Assembly (NCBI GenBank): GCA_003343605.1
Contig: QAKW01000071.1
Span: 1 to 64,000, forward strand
DNA: 64,000 nt
Source of the DNA: Clostridiales bacterium
Lineage (GTDB): Bacteria; Bacillota; Clostridia; Oscillospirales; QAKW01
Direction: 5' to 3'
The notes beneath the pieces are model-generated. The model searched no databases and had not been told where the DNA came from. It was given only the letters and a program-made list of their open reading frames with translations. How positions within the stretch are numbered: position 1 is the stretch's first letter; each line of letters starts with the position of its first letter. This document shows positions 35,865 to 43,109 of this stretch, piece by piece. The position numbers and the translations under genes are program-made.

Positions 35865-35915
35865 GCTTCGCCGCGCCGTTTCGCTAAAAGGCGGCGATAA
35901 TCAAAGCAATGTAAC

Positions 35916-35956
35916 AAACGGACTTCGTGTTTCAAGCGAAGTCCGTTTTATTTTTG
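35916..35956 (+). terminator. Terminator after fakA
   Basis: Perfect 12-bp stem AAACGGACTTCG / CGAAGTCCGTTT with a 9-base loop and a TATTTTT tail. Confidence 0.85.
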
Positions 35957-36077
35957 TGCACGCAATACAATCCCCGGCGGTGTGTTTTTTGAGTCTTCTG
36001 CTTCCGCGCCGTTGGCTATAGGCTTATTACAGCATGCACACTCCTGTAAAAAGAAGTAAATGGTATTTATCAAAATA

Positions 36078-36105
36078 TTGACAATTATTAAATATTTGCT
36101 ACAAT
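36078..36105 (+). promoter_or_regulatory. Promoter in front of the cas4 stub-cas1-cas2 genes
   Basis: TTGACA (36078-36083), 16 bp, TACAAT (36100-36105), about 36 bp before the cas4 remnant, inside a strongly AT-rich stretch. It could drive the residual cas genes alone. Confidence 0.65.
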
Positions 36106-36141
36106 ATATTATATCGTTTTTTCCATATCTCAATCTTATTC

Positions 36142-36279
36142 ATGAGATCAGGAGCTCTTGAAAAAGCCTGTAATGCATGCTCTCTAAAAGAGCTTTGCCT
36201 CCCCGGGCTAATGCAGAAACACGCGGTTTCAGACTATATCAGGAGCTATCTGGAGGAAGCTGATGAGACATCTTCTTAA
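36142..36279 (+). pseudogene. cas4: cas4 remnant (C-terminal 45 codons only)
   Basis: An open frame from ATG at 36142 to TAA at 36279 encodes 45 residues matching the C-terminal tip of type I-C Cas4. It has the three clustered cysteines in ACNACSLKELCLPGL and a VSDYIRSYLEEADE tail. The N-terminal Cys and the whole RecB-like nuclease domain are missing. Upstream codons in the same frame are AT-rich and unlike Cas4, so homology stops near 36142. The stub overlaps cas1 by 17 bp and carries the cas1 ribosome binding site. It may still be translated, but cannot be a nuclease. Too short for standard gene finding. Confidence 0.75.
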
Positions 36280-37294
36280 CACGCTGTTTGTTACCACCGA
36301 AAATGCCTATCTGTCTTTAGACGGGGAAAACATTCTGATCCATCAGGAAAAAGAAATAATCGGGCGGTATCCGCTGCACATACTGCAGGGCATTATGTGT
36401 TTTTCCTATTCGGGCGCATCGCCGGCGTCGATGGGGGCCTGTGCAGAACGGAATATATCGCTGAGCTTTTGCTCACCGCGCGGTAAGTTTTTAGCCAGAG
36501 CATGCGGCAAAAGCAGTGGGAATGTGCTGCTGCGCCGCATGCAATATCGGATTGCCAATGATCCACAAGATAGTTGCCTGCTTGCCCGCGGTTTTATTTT
36601 GGGAAAAGTTTATAATGGAAAGGCAAGCCTGGAACGAAGCCTGCGGGATCACCGAATGCGGTTAGATGCAGATCTGCTGATGCAGGCTGTGGATTCCATA
36701 AAACAAATTCTGCCTCAGATTGCAGCGGAAACGTCAATGGAGGCTCTGCGCGGGATGGAGGGAAAGGCAGCGGCCGTATACTTTGGCTGTTTGGATCAAT
36801 TGATTTTGAACAATAAAGAAGCCTTTTACTTTCAGGGAAGAAACCGCAGACCGCCGCTGGATAAGGTCAATGCGCTGCTGTCTTTTGCCTACAGTCTGCT
36901 GGTCACTGAATGTGCCTCTGCTTTGGAATCTGTTGGGTTAGATTCCTACGTAGGATTTTTGCATAGGGATCGACCCGGGCGGATCTCCCTGGCTCTGGAT
37001 CTGATGGAGGAACTCAGGCCCTGCTTTGCAGATCGTTTTGTGCTCACAATGATCAACAACCGTGTCATTTCACCAGAAGACTTTGATACGCAGGAGAGCG
37101 GTGCGGTTTTAATCAAAGATTCTGCACGTCGGACATTTTTAAAGCAATGGCAGCAAAAAAAGCAGGTAATCATTACCCATCCCTATTTAGGAGAGAAAAT
37201 CCCCTGGGGTTTGGTACCCTATGTGCAGGCGCTGCTCCTGGCACGATATTTGCGGGGCGATGTGGATGCTTATCCGCCATTTTTTTGGAAATGA
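36263..37294 (+). CDS. cas1: CRISPR-associated integrase Cas1, type I-C
   Basis: Cas1 catalyses spacer insertion with Cas2. The 343 residues are full length for subtype I-C, starting MRHLLNTLFV. Conserved metal-site regions are present: Glu in RGMEGKAAAVYF (about 166), His in VGFLHRDRPGR (about 235) and acidic residues in LDLMEELRP (about 250). No frameshift or stop is seen, so the protein looks intact. GGAGG six bases before the ATG lies inside the cas4 remnant, and cas2 follows 9 bp after. Confidence 0.95.
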   Translation: MRHLLNTLFVTTENAYLSLDGENILIHQEKEIIGRYPLHILQGIMCFSYSGASPASMGACAERNISLSFCSPRGKFLARACGKSSGNVLLRRMQYRIANDPQDSCLLARGFILGKVYNGKASLERSLRDHRMRLDADLLMQAVDSIKQILPQIAAETSMEALRGMEGKAAAVYFGCLDQLILNNKEAFYFQGRNRRPPLDKVNALLSFAYSLLVTECASALESVGLDSYVGFLHRDRPGRISLALDLMEELRPCFADRFVLTMINNRVISPEDFDTQESGAVLIKDSARRTFLKQWQQKKQVIITHPYLGEKIPWGLVPYVQALLLARYLRGDVDAYPPFFWK

Positions 37295-37303
37295 GGGTTT
37301 GAA

Positions 37304-37594
37304 ATGTTGGTTTTAATTACCTATGATGTAAATACAGAGGATGCCGCTGGGAAGACGCGGCTTCGCAAAATTGCAAAGCAGTGCATTAATTATGGCCAAC
37401 GAGTGCAAAACTCTGTATTTGAATGTCTGCTGGATGCAGCACAGTGCCGTATATTGCAAGCAAAGCTGGTATCTATTATGGATAAAGAGCGGGACAGTCT
37501 GCGTTTCTATTATTTGGGAAACCGGTACGATACGAAGATAGAACGCTTCGGTTCTTCTGACGCCTATGCGCCAGAAGAGGTGTTGATGATTTAA
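37304..37594 (+). CDS. cas2: CRISPR-associated protein Cas2, type I-C
   Basis: 96-residue Cas2 with the ferredoxin-like fold: first strand MLVLITYDVNTED with the conserved Asp, NYGQRVQNSVFECLL, and RFYYLGNRYDTKIERFG. It joins Cas1 in the integration complex. Length and motifs are normal. It is followed by an AT-rich leader and the repeat array. Confidence 0.95.
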   Translation: MLVLITYDVNTEDAAGKTRLRKIAKQCINYGQRVQNSVFECLLDAAQCRILQAKLVSIMDKERDSLRFYYLGNRYDTKIERFGSSDAYAPEEVLMI

Positions 37595-37765
37595 GCCGCG
37601 AAGCAGAAGTACACAGCATTTCTCTGAGCGGTTCGCGCATAAAAATTCTTATATGGCTTTTCTAAACAAGATTCATTATAGTAGAATTGCCATTGATTAT
37701 TAAAAAATTTGTGCAAACAAGATAGAAATGAATTCTTTATGGATTTAAATTTGTTTTTGTTTGCT
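37595..37765 (+). promoter_or_regulatory. CRISPR leader
   Basis: 171 bp AT-rich, gene-free DNA between cas2 and the first repeat. This is the expected position of the leader that promotes array transcription and spacer insertion. Confidence 0.75.
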
Positions 37766-38199
37766 GTCGCACCCCGCAAGGGGTGCGTGGATTGAAATAT
37801 ACTGTACTTAACGCTTCCGGGGCCTTTTGCCGGTCGCACCCCGCAAGGGGTGCGTGGATTGAAATTGTGGTAGCTGCTCCGTTGAAAGCAAAGTTACCGG
37901 GTCGCACCCCGCAAGGGGTGCGTGGATTGAAATGTGAATTATCTTTTCCTTGCTCCAATATTTGCACGTCGCACCCCGCAAGGGGTGCGTGGATTGAAAT
38001 TGTTACTTTAAAGTGGTTGCCCTTGTTTTTGTCGGTCGCACCCCGCAAGGGGTGCGTGGATTGAAATTTTACGGCTTTGTTGTCGAAAAATTGTCTGTAC
38101 GTCGCACCCCGCAAGGGGTGCGTGGATTGAAATTGCACCTGCACCAAACGCCCCGCCCAGCGGCCTGTCGCACCCCGCAAGGGGTGCGTGGACTTAAAT
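37766..38199 (+). CRISPR. Type I-C CRISPR array, 7 repeats and 6 spacers
   Basis: 33-bp repeats begin at 37766, 37833, 37901, 37968, 38035, 38101 and 38167. Each starts GTCGCACCCC, has a CCCC-GCAA-GGGG hairpin and ends GTGGATTGAAAT, the type I-C pattern. Repeats 1-6 are identical by eye. Repeat 7 ends GGACTTAAAT instead of GGATTGAAAT, marking the leader-distal end. Spacers are 33-35 bp (37799-37832, 37866-37900, 37934-37967, 38001-38034, 38068-38100, 38134-38166) and all differ. The array is oriented away from cas2. Spacer targets cannot be judged from this window. Confidence 0.98.
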
Positions 38200-38222
38200 T
38201 TCTTAGAGCACAAATATGAAAA

Positions 38223-38310
38223 AGAAAATGAACCGTAAGTGATCCCCCGGACAGCATGATGTCCCAACGATTTTTAACGGTTCATTTTCTTCTAAAGGTG
38301 ATATATCACC
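38223..38310. repeat. Nested palindromes downstream of the CRISPR array
   Basis: Outer 14-bp inverted repeat AGAAAATGAACCGT (38223-38236) / ACGGTTCATTTTCT (38277-38290), enclosing GGACA-N6-TGTCC. Seven bases later is a separate perfect 14-bp palindrome GGTGATATATCACC (38297-38310). It may terminate the CRISPR transcript or be a remnant of a small mobile element. No coding sequence was seen between 38200 and 38366. Confidence 0.6.
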
Positions 38311-38366
38311 GAATAATCAGAGCGGGACTGCCCGCGTACTGCTTGTGGAACCGCCCGGCCGCCCTT

Positions 38367-39008
38367 TCAAAGCAGCTTCAAAAACGCGAGAAGTATTAGC
38401 AGCGCGCCGCCGATCCAGGTGCAATTAAACGATGCTTTCCGGGCAGCTCTGTTGCCCAAAAGGGCGCCGCCCATGACTGCCAGCATATTGGTAGCCAGCG
38501 AACATAAAATAACCGCCCAGGCGTTTACCTCTCCGAGGGCGGCGCCGAAGCCGACGGCCAGACCATCCAGCGAGAGCGCTGCGGCCAGCGAAAGCGCTTC
38601 GCCCGGCGAAATGGTTTTGGAGCAATCCTGATCCGCCATTTCCGGATCGGCATACAACCGCAGCACAAACCGGAAATTAAACATATGAAAGCGGATTTCG
38701 CGGCTCAGCCGGTTATATTTGCGGATCAGCGCTTTTGTGAAACTATCGAGCAGTTTGATCAGGCCCAAAACAAACAGCAGGAGAAAGCAGATCAACGTGG
38801 TGAGCCACTCCGGAATGAGAGGGCGGATCAGCGCGCCTGCCAGGAGAGAAACGCCCATCACAGTGCTGCAGACCAGGTTGATCACCTGCACGGATAAAAA
38901 CGGAATATGGATTTGATTGCTGCCGTATGCAAAGCTTGCCACAAAAGCATCCAGCGAAAGGGCCGCGGCCAGCGCCGCAGCTTCTAAAATCATCAGAACG
39001 GTTTCCAA
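38367..39008 (-). CDS. YtaF/MntP-like membrane protein (sporulation-linked)
   Basis: Polytopic protein of 213 residues of the MntP/YtaF superfamily, related to Mn2+ efflux proteins. Two internal repeats each carry a conserved Asp motif: LSLDAFVASFAYG near residue 20 and LSLDGLAVGFGAA near residue 150. YtaF-type members are mostly restricted to endospore formers. TTG at 39008 is chosen because GGGAGG lies about ten bases upstream; the ATG at 39056 has no site. Confidence 0.82.
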   Translation of the reverse strand: METVLMILEAAALAAALSLDAFVASFAYGSNQIHIPFLSVQVINLVCSTVMGVSLLAGALIRPLIPEWLTTLICFLLLFVLGLIKLLDSFTKALIRKYNRLSREIRFHMFNFRFVLRLYADPEMADQDCSKTISPGEALSLAAALSLDGLAVGFGAALGEVNAWAVILCSLATNMLAVMGGALLGNRAARKASFNCTWIGGALLILLAFLKLL

Positions 39009-39426
39009 GCTTCTTTTCCTCCCGCGGTTTCCGCAAATTGATGCAGACGATACCATCAGGCCGCAATGCAGGATGATGGAAATGTCTTAATTTATGCTAT
39101 GGCGGCGCGGCGCGGAGGTTCCAAACGCAGAGTTCTGTAGATATTTATGAATGAAGACGGTATGGTTTACCATACCGTCTTCACTATTTAAGCCGCCGGG
39201 GTAAAGAGGAAATCCGGGCTGCCCTCACGCAGCCGGCCCTGCGCGCCGGATCTTTATAAAGCCACATCGGGAAGAAAAACACTGTGATACCGCCAGAGCG
39301 GCGCGCGGCGCCGTGATTTTGCATCGATTCGTTTGCCGCGTCTCCAACCGCCTGCCCTTTGCCGGGCAGGCTTGCTTTATTCTATGCCGGGGCTGGACAA
39401 ACGTTCCTCCAAAGATCCAGTTATTC
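39009..39426. other. Gene-free stretch with a strong hairpin
   Basis: 418 bp with no convincing gene. It holds a perfect 13-bp hairpin GAAGACGGTATGG (39153-39165) / CCATACCGTCTTC (39170-39182), and a second hairpin GCCTGCCC (39350-39357) / GGGCAGGC (39364-39371). The second could terminate a transcript, but neither has a clean T-run. Confidence 0.5.
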
Positions 39427-40209
39427 CTACAGGCGGAGCCTCCGGTATTCCCGCGGGGATTGCCCGGTTGCCTCTCGAAACAGTTTACCAAAATAGCTGG
39501 GACTCTCATAACCGCACATCCATCCGATTTCCTCGATGTTGCAGGTGCTGCAGCGCAGCAGCTGCCTGGCCTTGGCCAGGCGGATCCGCTTGAGCTGTTC
39601 CATCACGGAAATACCCTGGTTTTCTTTATAATAACGGCACAGCGCATATTTACTCATCCGCACCTGCGCCGCGATCTGCTCCAGTGTGAGCGGTTCTGAA
39701 AAATGAGCCTCCAGATAGCGGCGCACGCGCACCGCTGCCGGCACCGAAGGCGCAAACCAATCCTCCAGCCAGGCGGTAAGCCAGCTATAGCCCGCCGCGG
39801 AACGGGAAATCATGGTGCTGTTCCCTTCGCAAAAAATGCGCAGTTCCTCGCAGGCCGCCTGCATCGGGGGCGAGGCGGTAAAGCGGAAGGCGTTTCCGAT
39901 ATGATAATAATCGAGCACCGCTTCCGCTCCAAGAAAGGTGAACCAGGCCGTATCGAAAGGCCCGTCGCCCGAATGATAGCGGTGCGGAACGCCGCGGCGG
40001 CAAAATACGCCTTCTCCGGCGGAAAGGGTAAAAGCGGTTCCTTTATAGGAGAAGAGCCCCTCTCCTTCCAGCACCCAGATCACATGATGATACGGGCATC
40101 CTTCCGGCCGCACAATTGCGCCCTGGTGTGTTGTTTGCCCAACGGTGCAAACAACAAAGGGAAGCGGCGGCTCGGGCGTTAAATATTTTTGATTGATTTC
40201 TACAAACAT
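39427..40209 (-). CDS. AraC-family regulator with cupin sensor domain
   Basis: 260-residue regulator. An N-terminal AraC-type cupin domain (about 15-110) contains VIWVLEGEGLFSYKG and AGEGVFCRRGVPHRYH. A C-terminal double helix-turn-helix (about 165-260) contains LTLEQIAAQVRMSKYALCRYYKE and IEEIGWMCGYESPSYFGKLFRE. The start is ATG at 40209, with AAGGA seven bases before it. It is divergent from the Gfo/Idh and TIM-barrel genes, which it probably controls. Confidence 0.9.
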   Translation of the reverse strand: MFVEINQKYLTPEPPLPFVVCTVGQTTHQGAIVRPEGCPYHHVIWVLEGEGLFSYKGTAFTLSAGEGVFCRRGVPHRYHSGDGPFDTAWFTFLGAEAVLDYYHIGNAFRFTASPPMQAACEELRIFCEGNSTMISRSAAGYSWLTAWLEDWFAPSVPAAVRVRRYLEAHFSEPLTLEQIAAQVRMSKYALCRYYKENQGISVMEQLKRIRLAKARQLLRCSTCNIEEIGWMCGYESPSYFGKLFREATGQSPREYRRLRL

Positions 40210-40336
40210 GGCAATATCCTTATATAAAAACAATTTATTATCATTGCAACCGGATGGTGGAAACAATATAATTTTATTATAAAGCAGCGGGAAAGTAAAG
40301 CCTTCTGCTTAAAAAACATGAAAGGAATCAAAAACG

Positions 40337-41335
40337 ATGGAAAAGCTGCGAATCGGGCTGATCGGCTGCGGCGGGCGCGCCGAGAGCCATATGAAGGCCC
40401 TAGAAATGATGGAGGATGTGGAAGTTGCCGCAGTGGCCGATCCCATTGAGCAACGCCGCAACGCAGCGGCGCAGCGGTTTGGCTGCAAAGCGGTCTATCC
40501 GGATCATACGGCCCTCTATGAGCACGCGGGCGCCGACCGGCTGCATGCGGTGTTCATTTCCATTGAACCAACCGCGCATACCGATACGGAAACCAGAGCC
40601 ATCGATCTGGGGCTGCCGTTTATGGTGGAAAAACCCATGACGCTGGATCTTGCGCAGGCCGAGCAGATTGCGCGGCGGCTTGATGAAACGCAACTGGTCA
40701 ACGCAGTTGGTTTTCAGGACCGTTATCTGGATTTAATGGATTTCATCAAGGAAGAGCTGCCGAAGCATCCGGCCGGCGGCCTTGTTTACGGCGCATGGGT
40801 CGGCGGCATTCCGAGCGTCTGGTGGTGGCAAAAGAAATCCACCTGCGGCGGACAGTTAGTGGAACAGAATATTCATCTTCTGGATGGGCTGCGCTATCTT
40901 TACGGGGAACCGCTTTCCGTTTACGCCACCTGTTCCCGCGGTATCATTAAGCCCGGGGTAACCGCTGCGGAAGATTATGATACCGACGACCATTCCACCG
41001 CCGTAATCCGGTTTCCCCATCAGGTTACGGCAACGCTGGTCAGCGGCTGCTATACCAAAGGGGTGCGCCCGCCCTGCGGACTGCAGATTACGCTCCGGGA
41101 TATGGTGCTGGACTATCGCCTGCGCAACAATCTGATCATCCGCACAGAGCACGAAACCCGCGATATCAAAACCCGCGTCAATCAAACCTACTTACTGGAC
41201 CGCGCGTTTCTTGATGCGGTGCGTACCCGAAATCCCGCCGCGGTTCGTTCCCCCTATCAGGACGCCCTGAAATCGCTGAAGCTCGGCTTTGCCGCGAATC
41301 AATCGATGGAAAGCGGCCAGCCCGTTTTGTTTTAA
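40337..41335 (+). CDS. Gfo/Idh/MocA-family oxidoreductase
   Basis: NAD(P)-dependent sugar or polyol dehydrogenase of 332 residues. The N-terminal Rossmann motif is GLIGCGGRAESH (about 7-18). The family motif MVEKPMTLD contains the catalytic Lys, and the C-terminal domain holds a GGGxxxxxNxHxxD-like segment, CGGQLVEQNIHLLDGL. The substrate is unknown; family members oxidise inositols, sugars and sugar acids. It is followed 18 bp later by a TIM-barrel isomerase gene in the same operon. Confidence 0.9.
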   Translation: MEKLRIGLIGCGGRAESHMKALEMMEDVEVAAVADPIEQRRNAAAQRFGCKAVYPDHTALYEHAGADRLHAVFISIEPTAHTDTETRAIDLGLPFMVEKPMTLDLAQAEQIARRLDETQLVNAVGFQDRYLDLMDFIKEELPKHPAGGLVYGAWVGGIPSVWWWQKKSTCGGQLVEQNIHLLDGLRYLYGEPLSVYATCSRGIIKPGVTAAEDYDTDDHSTAVIRFPHQVTATLVSGCYTKGVRPPCGLQITLRDMVLDYRLRNNLIIRTEHETRDIKTRVNQTYLLDRAFLDAVRTRNPAAVRSPYQDALKSLKLGFAANQSMESGQPVLF

Positions 41336-41353
41336 TGCAGAAAGGAGCCGGAT

Positions 41354-42106
41354 ATGAGATTTAGCGTATCGATTCCCTGTTTTTTTAAAAAGGATGCCTT
41401 TCCAGAGGCAATTTCAAAGGTCCGCCGGCTGGGTTTTGACGCCGCGGAAATCTGGGGTTGGGATCGATTGGATCTGAATGAGGCGCGCAGCGTCTGCCGG
41501 GAAAACGGCGTGGAACTACTGGGCATGTGCACCTCTCAGTTTTGCATGACCGATCCCAATCGGCGGGAAAAATGGCTTGCGGGGCTTCGGGAAAGCTGCG
41601 CCGCGGCGCAGAAAGCGGGTGTTCAGCGGCTGATCACCCAGGTGGGCCCCGATACCGGGGCGGAGCGTTCCGCGCAGCACGAGAGCATTGTGGCCGCGCT
41701 GCGGGCCGCAAAACCGATTCTGGAAGCTTCCGGGATTACGCTGATGGTGGAGCCGCTCAACACGCTGTTTGACCACCCCGGGTATTACCTCTGGTCTGCT
41801 GTGGAAGGCTTTGAAATCATCCGTGAAGCAGATCACCCGCTGGTAAAACTTGTTTACGATATATATCATCAGCAGGTGATGGAAGGAAATATTATCCCCA
41901 ATATTACCCGGAATCTTGATTGCATCGCGCATCTTCACAGCGCCGGCCATCCCGGCCGCCATGAGCTGCAAAACGGCGAAAACGATTATAAAGCGATTTT
42001 TGCCGCAGTTGAAAAAGCCGGCTATACCGGCGCCTGCGGCCTGGAATACAAACCGCTGCTGCCGCCGGAAGAAAGCCTGCGCGAAACGAAACGGATCTAT
42101 GGATAA
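41354..42106 (+). CDS. TIM-barrel sugar isomerase/epimerase, hydroxypyruvate isomerase-like
   Basis: 250-residue AP-endonuclease-2-superfamily barrel. Metal and substrate residues are seen in MVEPLNTLFDHPGYYL (catalytic Glu), YDIYHQQVMEGN and the GRHELQNGENDY segment, which matches hydroxypyruvate isomerase-like proteins. It may interconvert a keto sugar or small hydroxy-keto acid made by the adjacent dehydrogenase. AAAGGAG precedes ATG. A strong terminator follows. Confidence 0.85.
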   Translation: MRFSVSIPCFFKKDAFPEAISKVRRLGFDAAEIWGWDRLDLNEARSVCRENGVELLGMCTSQFCMTDPNRREKWLAGLRESCAAAQKAGVQRLITQVGPDTGAERSAQHESIVAALRAAKPILEASGITLMVEPLNTLFDHPGYYLWSAVEGFEIIREADHPLVKLVYDIYHQQVMEGNIIPNITRNLDCIAHLHSAGHPGRHELQNGENDYKAIFAAVEKAGYTGACGLEYKPLLPPEESLRETKRIYG

Positions 42107-42145
42107 AAAGGCCCGGAAGCGCCTCACAGCGCTTCCGGGCCTTTT
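42106..42145. terminator. Bidirectional terminator between the isomerase and AraC genes
   Basis: 17-bp perfect stem AAAAGGCCCGGAAGCGC / GCGCTTCCGGGCCTTTT with a 6-base loop, between convergent genes. Confidence 0.9.
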
Positions 42146-42995
42146 ATAAATGCCGCTTCCGCCAGCTTCGGGGGCTCAGCCCCATCTGGCCGGTAAAAGC
42201 CCTGGAAAAATAGCTCAGATCGTTGAATCCGCAAGAAAGCGCGATCTCCGTAATGGATTCATTTGTTGCAAGCAGCCGCTCTGCCGCGCATTCCAGCCGG
42301 TAGGAGCGCAGATAATCCACCGGCGGTTTCCCTACGATCGCATGAAAAACCCGGCAAAAATACCGTGGGCTTAGCTGTGCTTCCGCCGCCAGGCGCTCCA
42401 GCGAAAGCGGCGCGGCATATTCCCGCCGGATTAGATCCAGCGCCGCCTTCACCAGAGAAACCTGCCGCTGGGCTTTCTGCCCTGCACGAACGGGCTTCAG
42501 GTAAAGCCCTTCCTCCAAAATCATTCCCCAAAACCGCCAGAGTGCGCCGGTGACCAGAAATTCCCGGCCGTTCCCGCGGCACGCTTCCTCCCGGAAGACC
42601 GCTCTGGCCGCGGCCTCTGTGCGGCTTTGGGACGGGAATGGGGCCGGAATCTCCCATTCCTGCCGCAGCAGCTGAGAGGCCTGCGCATCACTTTCCGCCG
42701 TTCTTTCAAACAGCGCGCTGCCATCGAAAACGAGGCAGTTGTACACACAGTCTTCCGGTTCACCGGCATGTAAAACGCCGCCTCTGATCAGCGCCGCCGA
42801 GCCTTCGGTCAAAACGGCCGGCCGGCTGTTCAGCCGCAGGATCAGCTTCCCGCGCTCCACAAGGACCAGCTCATCCTCCATATGCCAGTGCAGCGGCATA
42901 TGATAGCGTGCGTGCGTGCGGTCAACGCGGTAAAAGGCCAGCGGAAAAGCCCGGGTTCCGCGCCGCAGGTTTTCATGGTAAGAAAGATCCAGCAT
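42144..42995 (-). CDS. AraC-family regulator, probable fucose-gene activator
   Basis: 283 residues. The N-terminal cupin-like sensor domain contains HMPLHWHMEDELVLVERG. The C-terminal AraC DNA-binding domain (about 185-283) contains LSLERLAAEAQLSPRYFCRVFH and ITEIALSCGFNDLSYFSRAF. It is divergent from fucI-fucA. The intergenic region carries a perfect 17-bp palindrome and a TATAAT without a good -35, fitting an activator. Ligand specificity for fucose is inferred from position only. Confidence 0.88.
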   Translation of the reverse strand: MLDLSYHENLRRGTRAFPLAFYRVDRTHARYHMPLHWHMEDELVLVERGKLILRLNSRPAVLTEGSAALIRGGVLHAGEPEDCVYNCLVFDGSALFERTAESDAQASQLLRQEWEIPAPFPSQSRTEAAARAVFREEACRGNGREFLVTGALWRFWGMILEEGLYLKPVRAGQKAQRQVSLVKAALDLIRREYAAPLSLERLAAEAQLSPRYFCRVFHAIVGKPPVDYLRSYRLECAAERLLATNESITEIALSCGFNDLSYFSRAFTGQMGLSPRSWRKRHL

Positions 42996-43067
42996 ATTGA
43001 ACCCCCTGTATGTGAATATAATGATAGTTTATGGCATTATCAGCCAAGATTATTTTAAGTTTTTATC

Positions 43068-43084
43068 ATATAATTCAATTATAT
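43068..43084 (+). promoter_or_regulatory. fucI -10 region within a perfect palindrome
   Basis: ATATAATT-C-AATTATAT at 43068-43084 contains TATAAT (43069-43074) with no recognisable -35 at 17 bp. An ATAATG/CATTAT repeat lies upstream near 43018-43040. It is likely an AraC-dependent promoter. Confidence 0.5.
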
Positions 43085-43109
43085 TCTTATACGGGAGGAG
43101 TGTCAAGAA

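Noticed and set aside
37737..38267. Open frames through the CRISPR array (repeated NPRTPCGVR-like peptide)
   Set aside because: The periodic peptide is simply the translated repeat; the array and leader explain the region.
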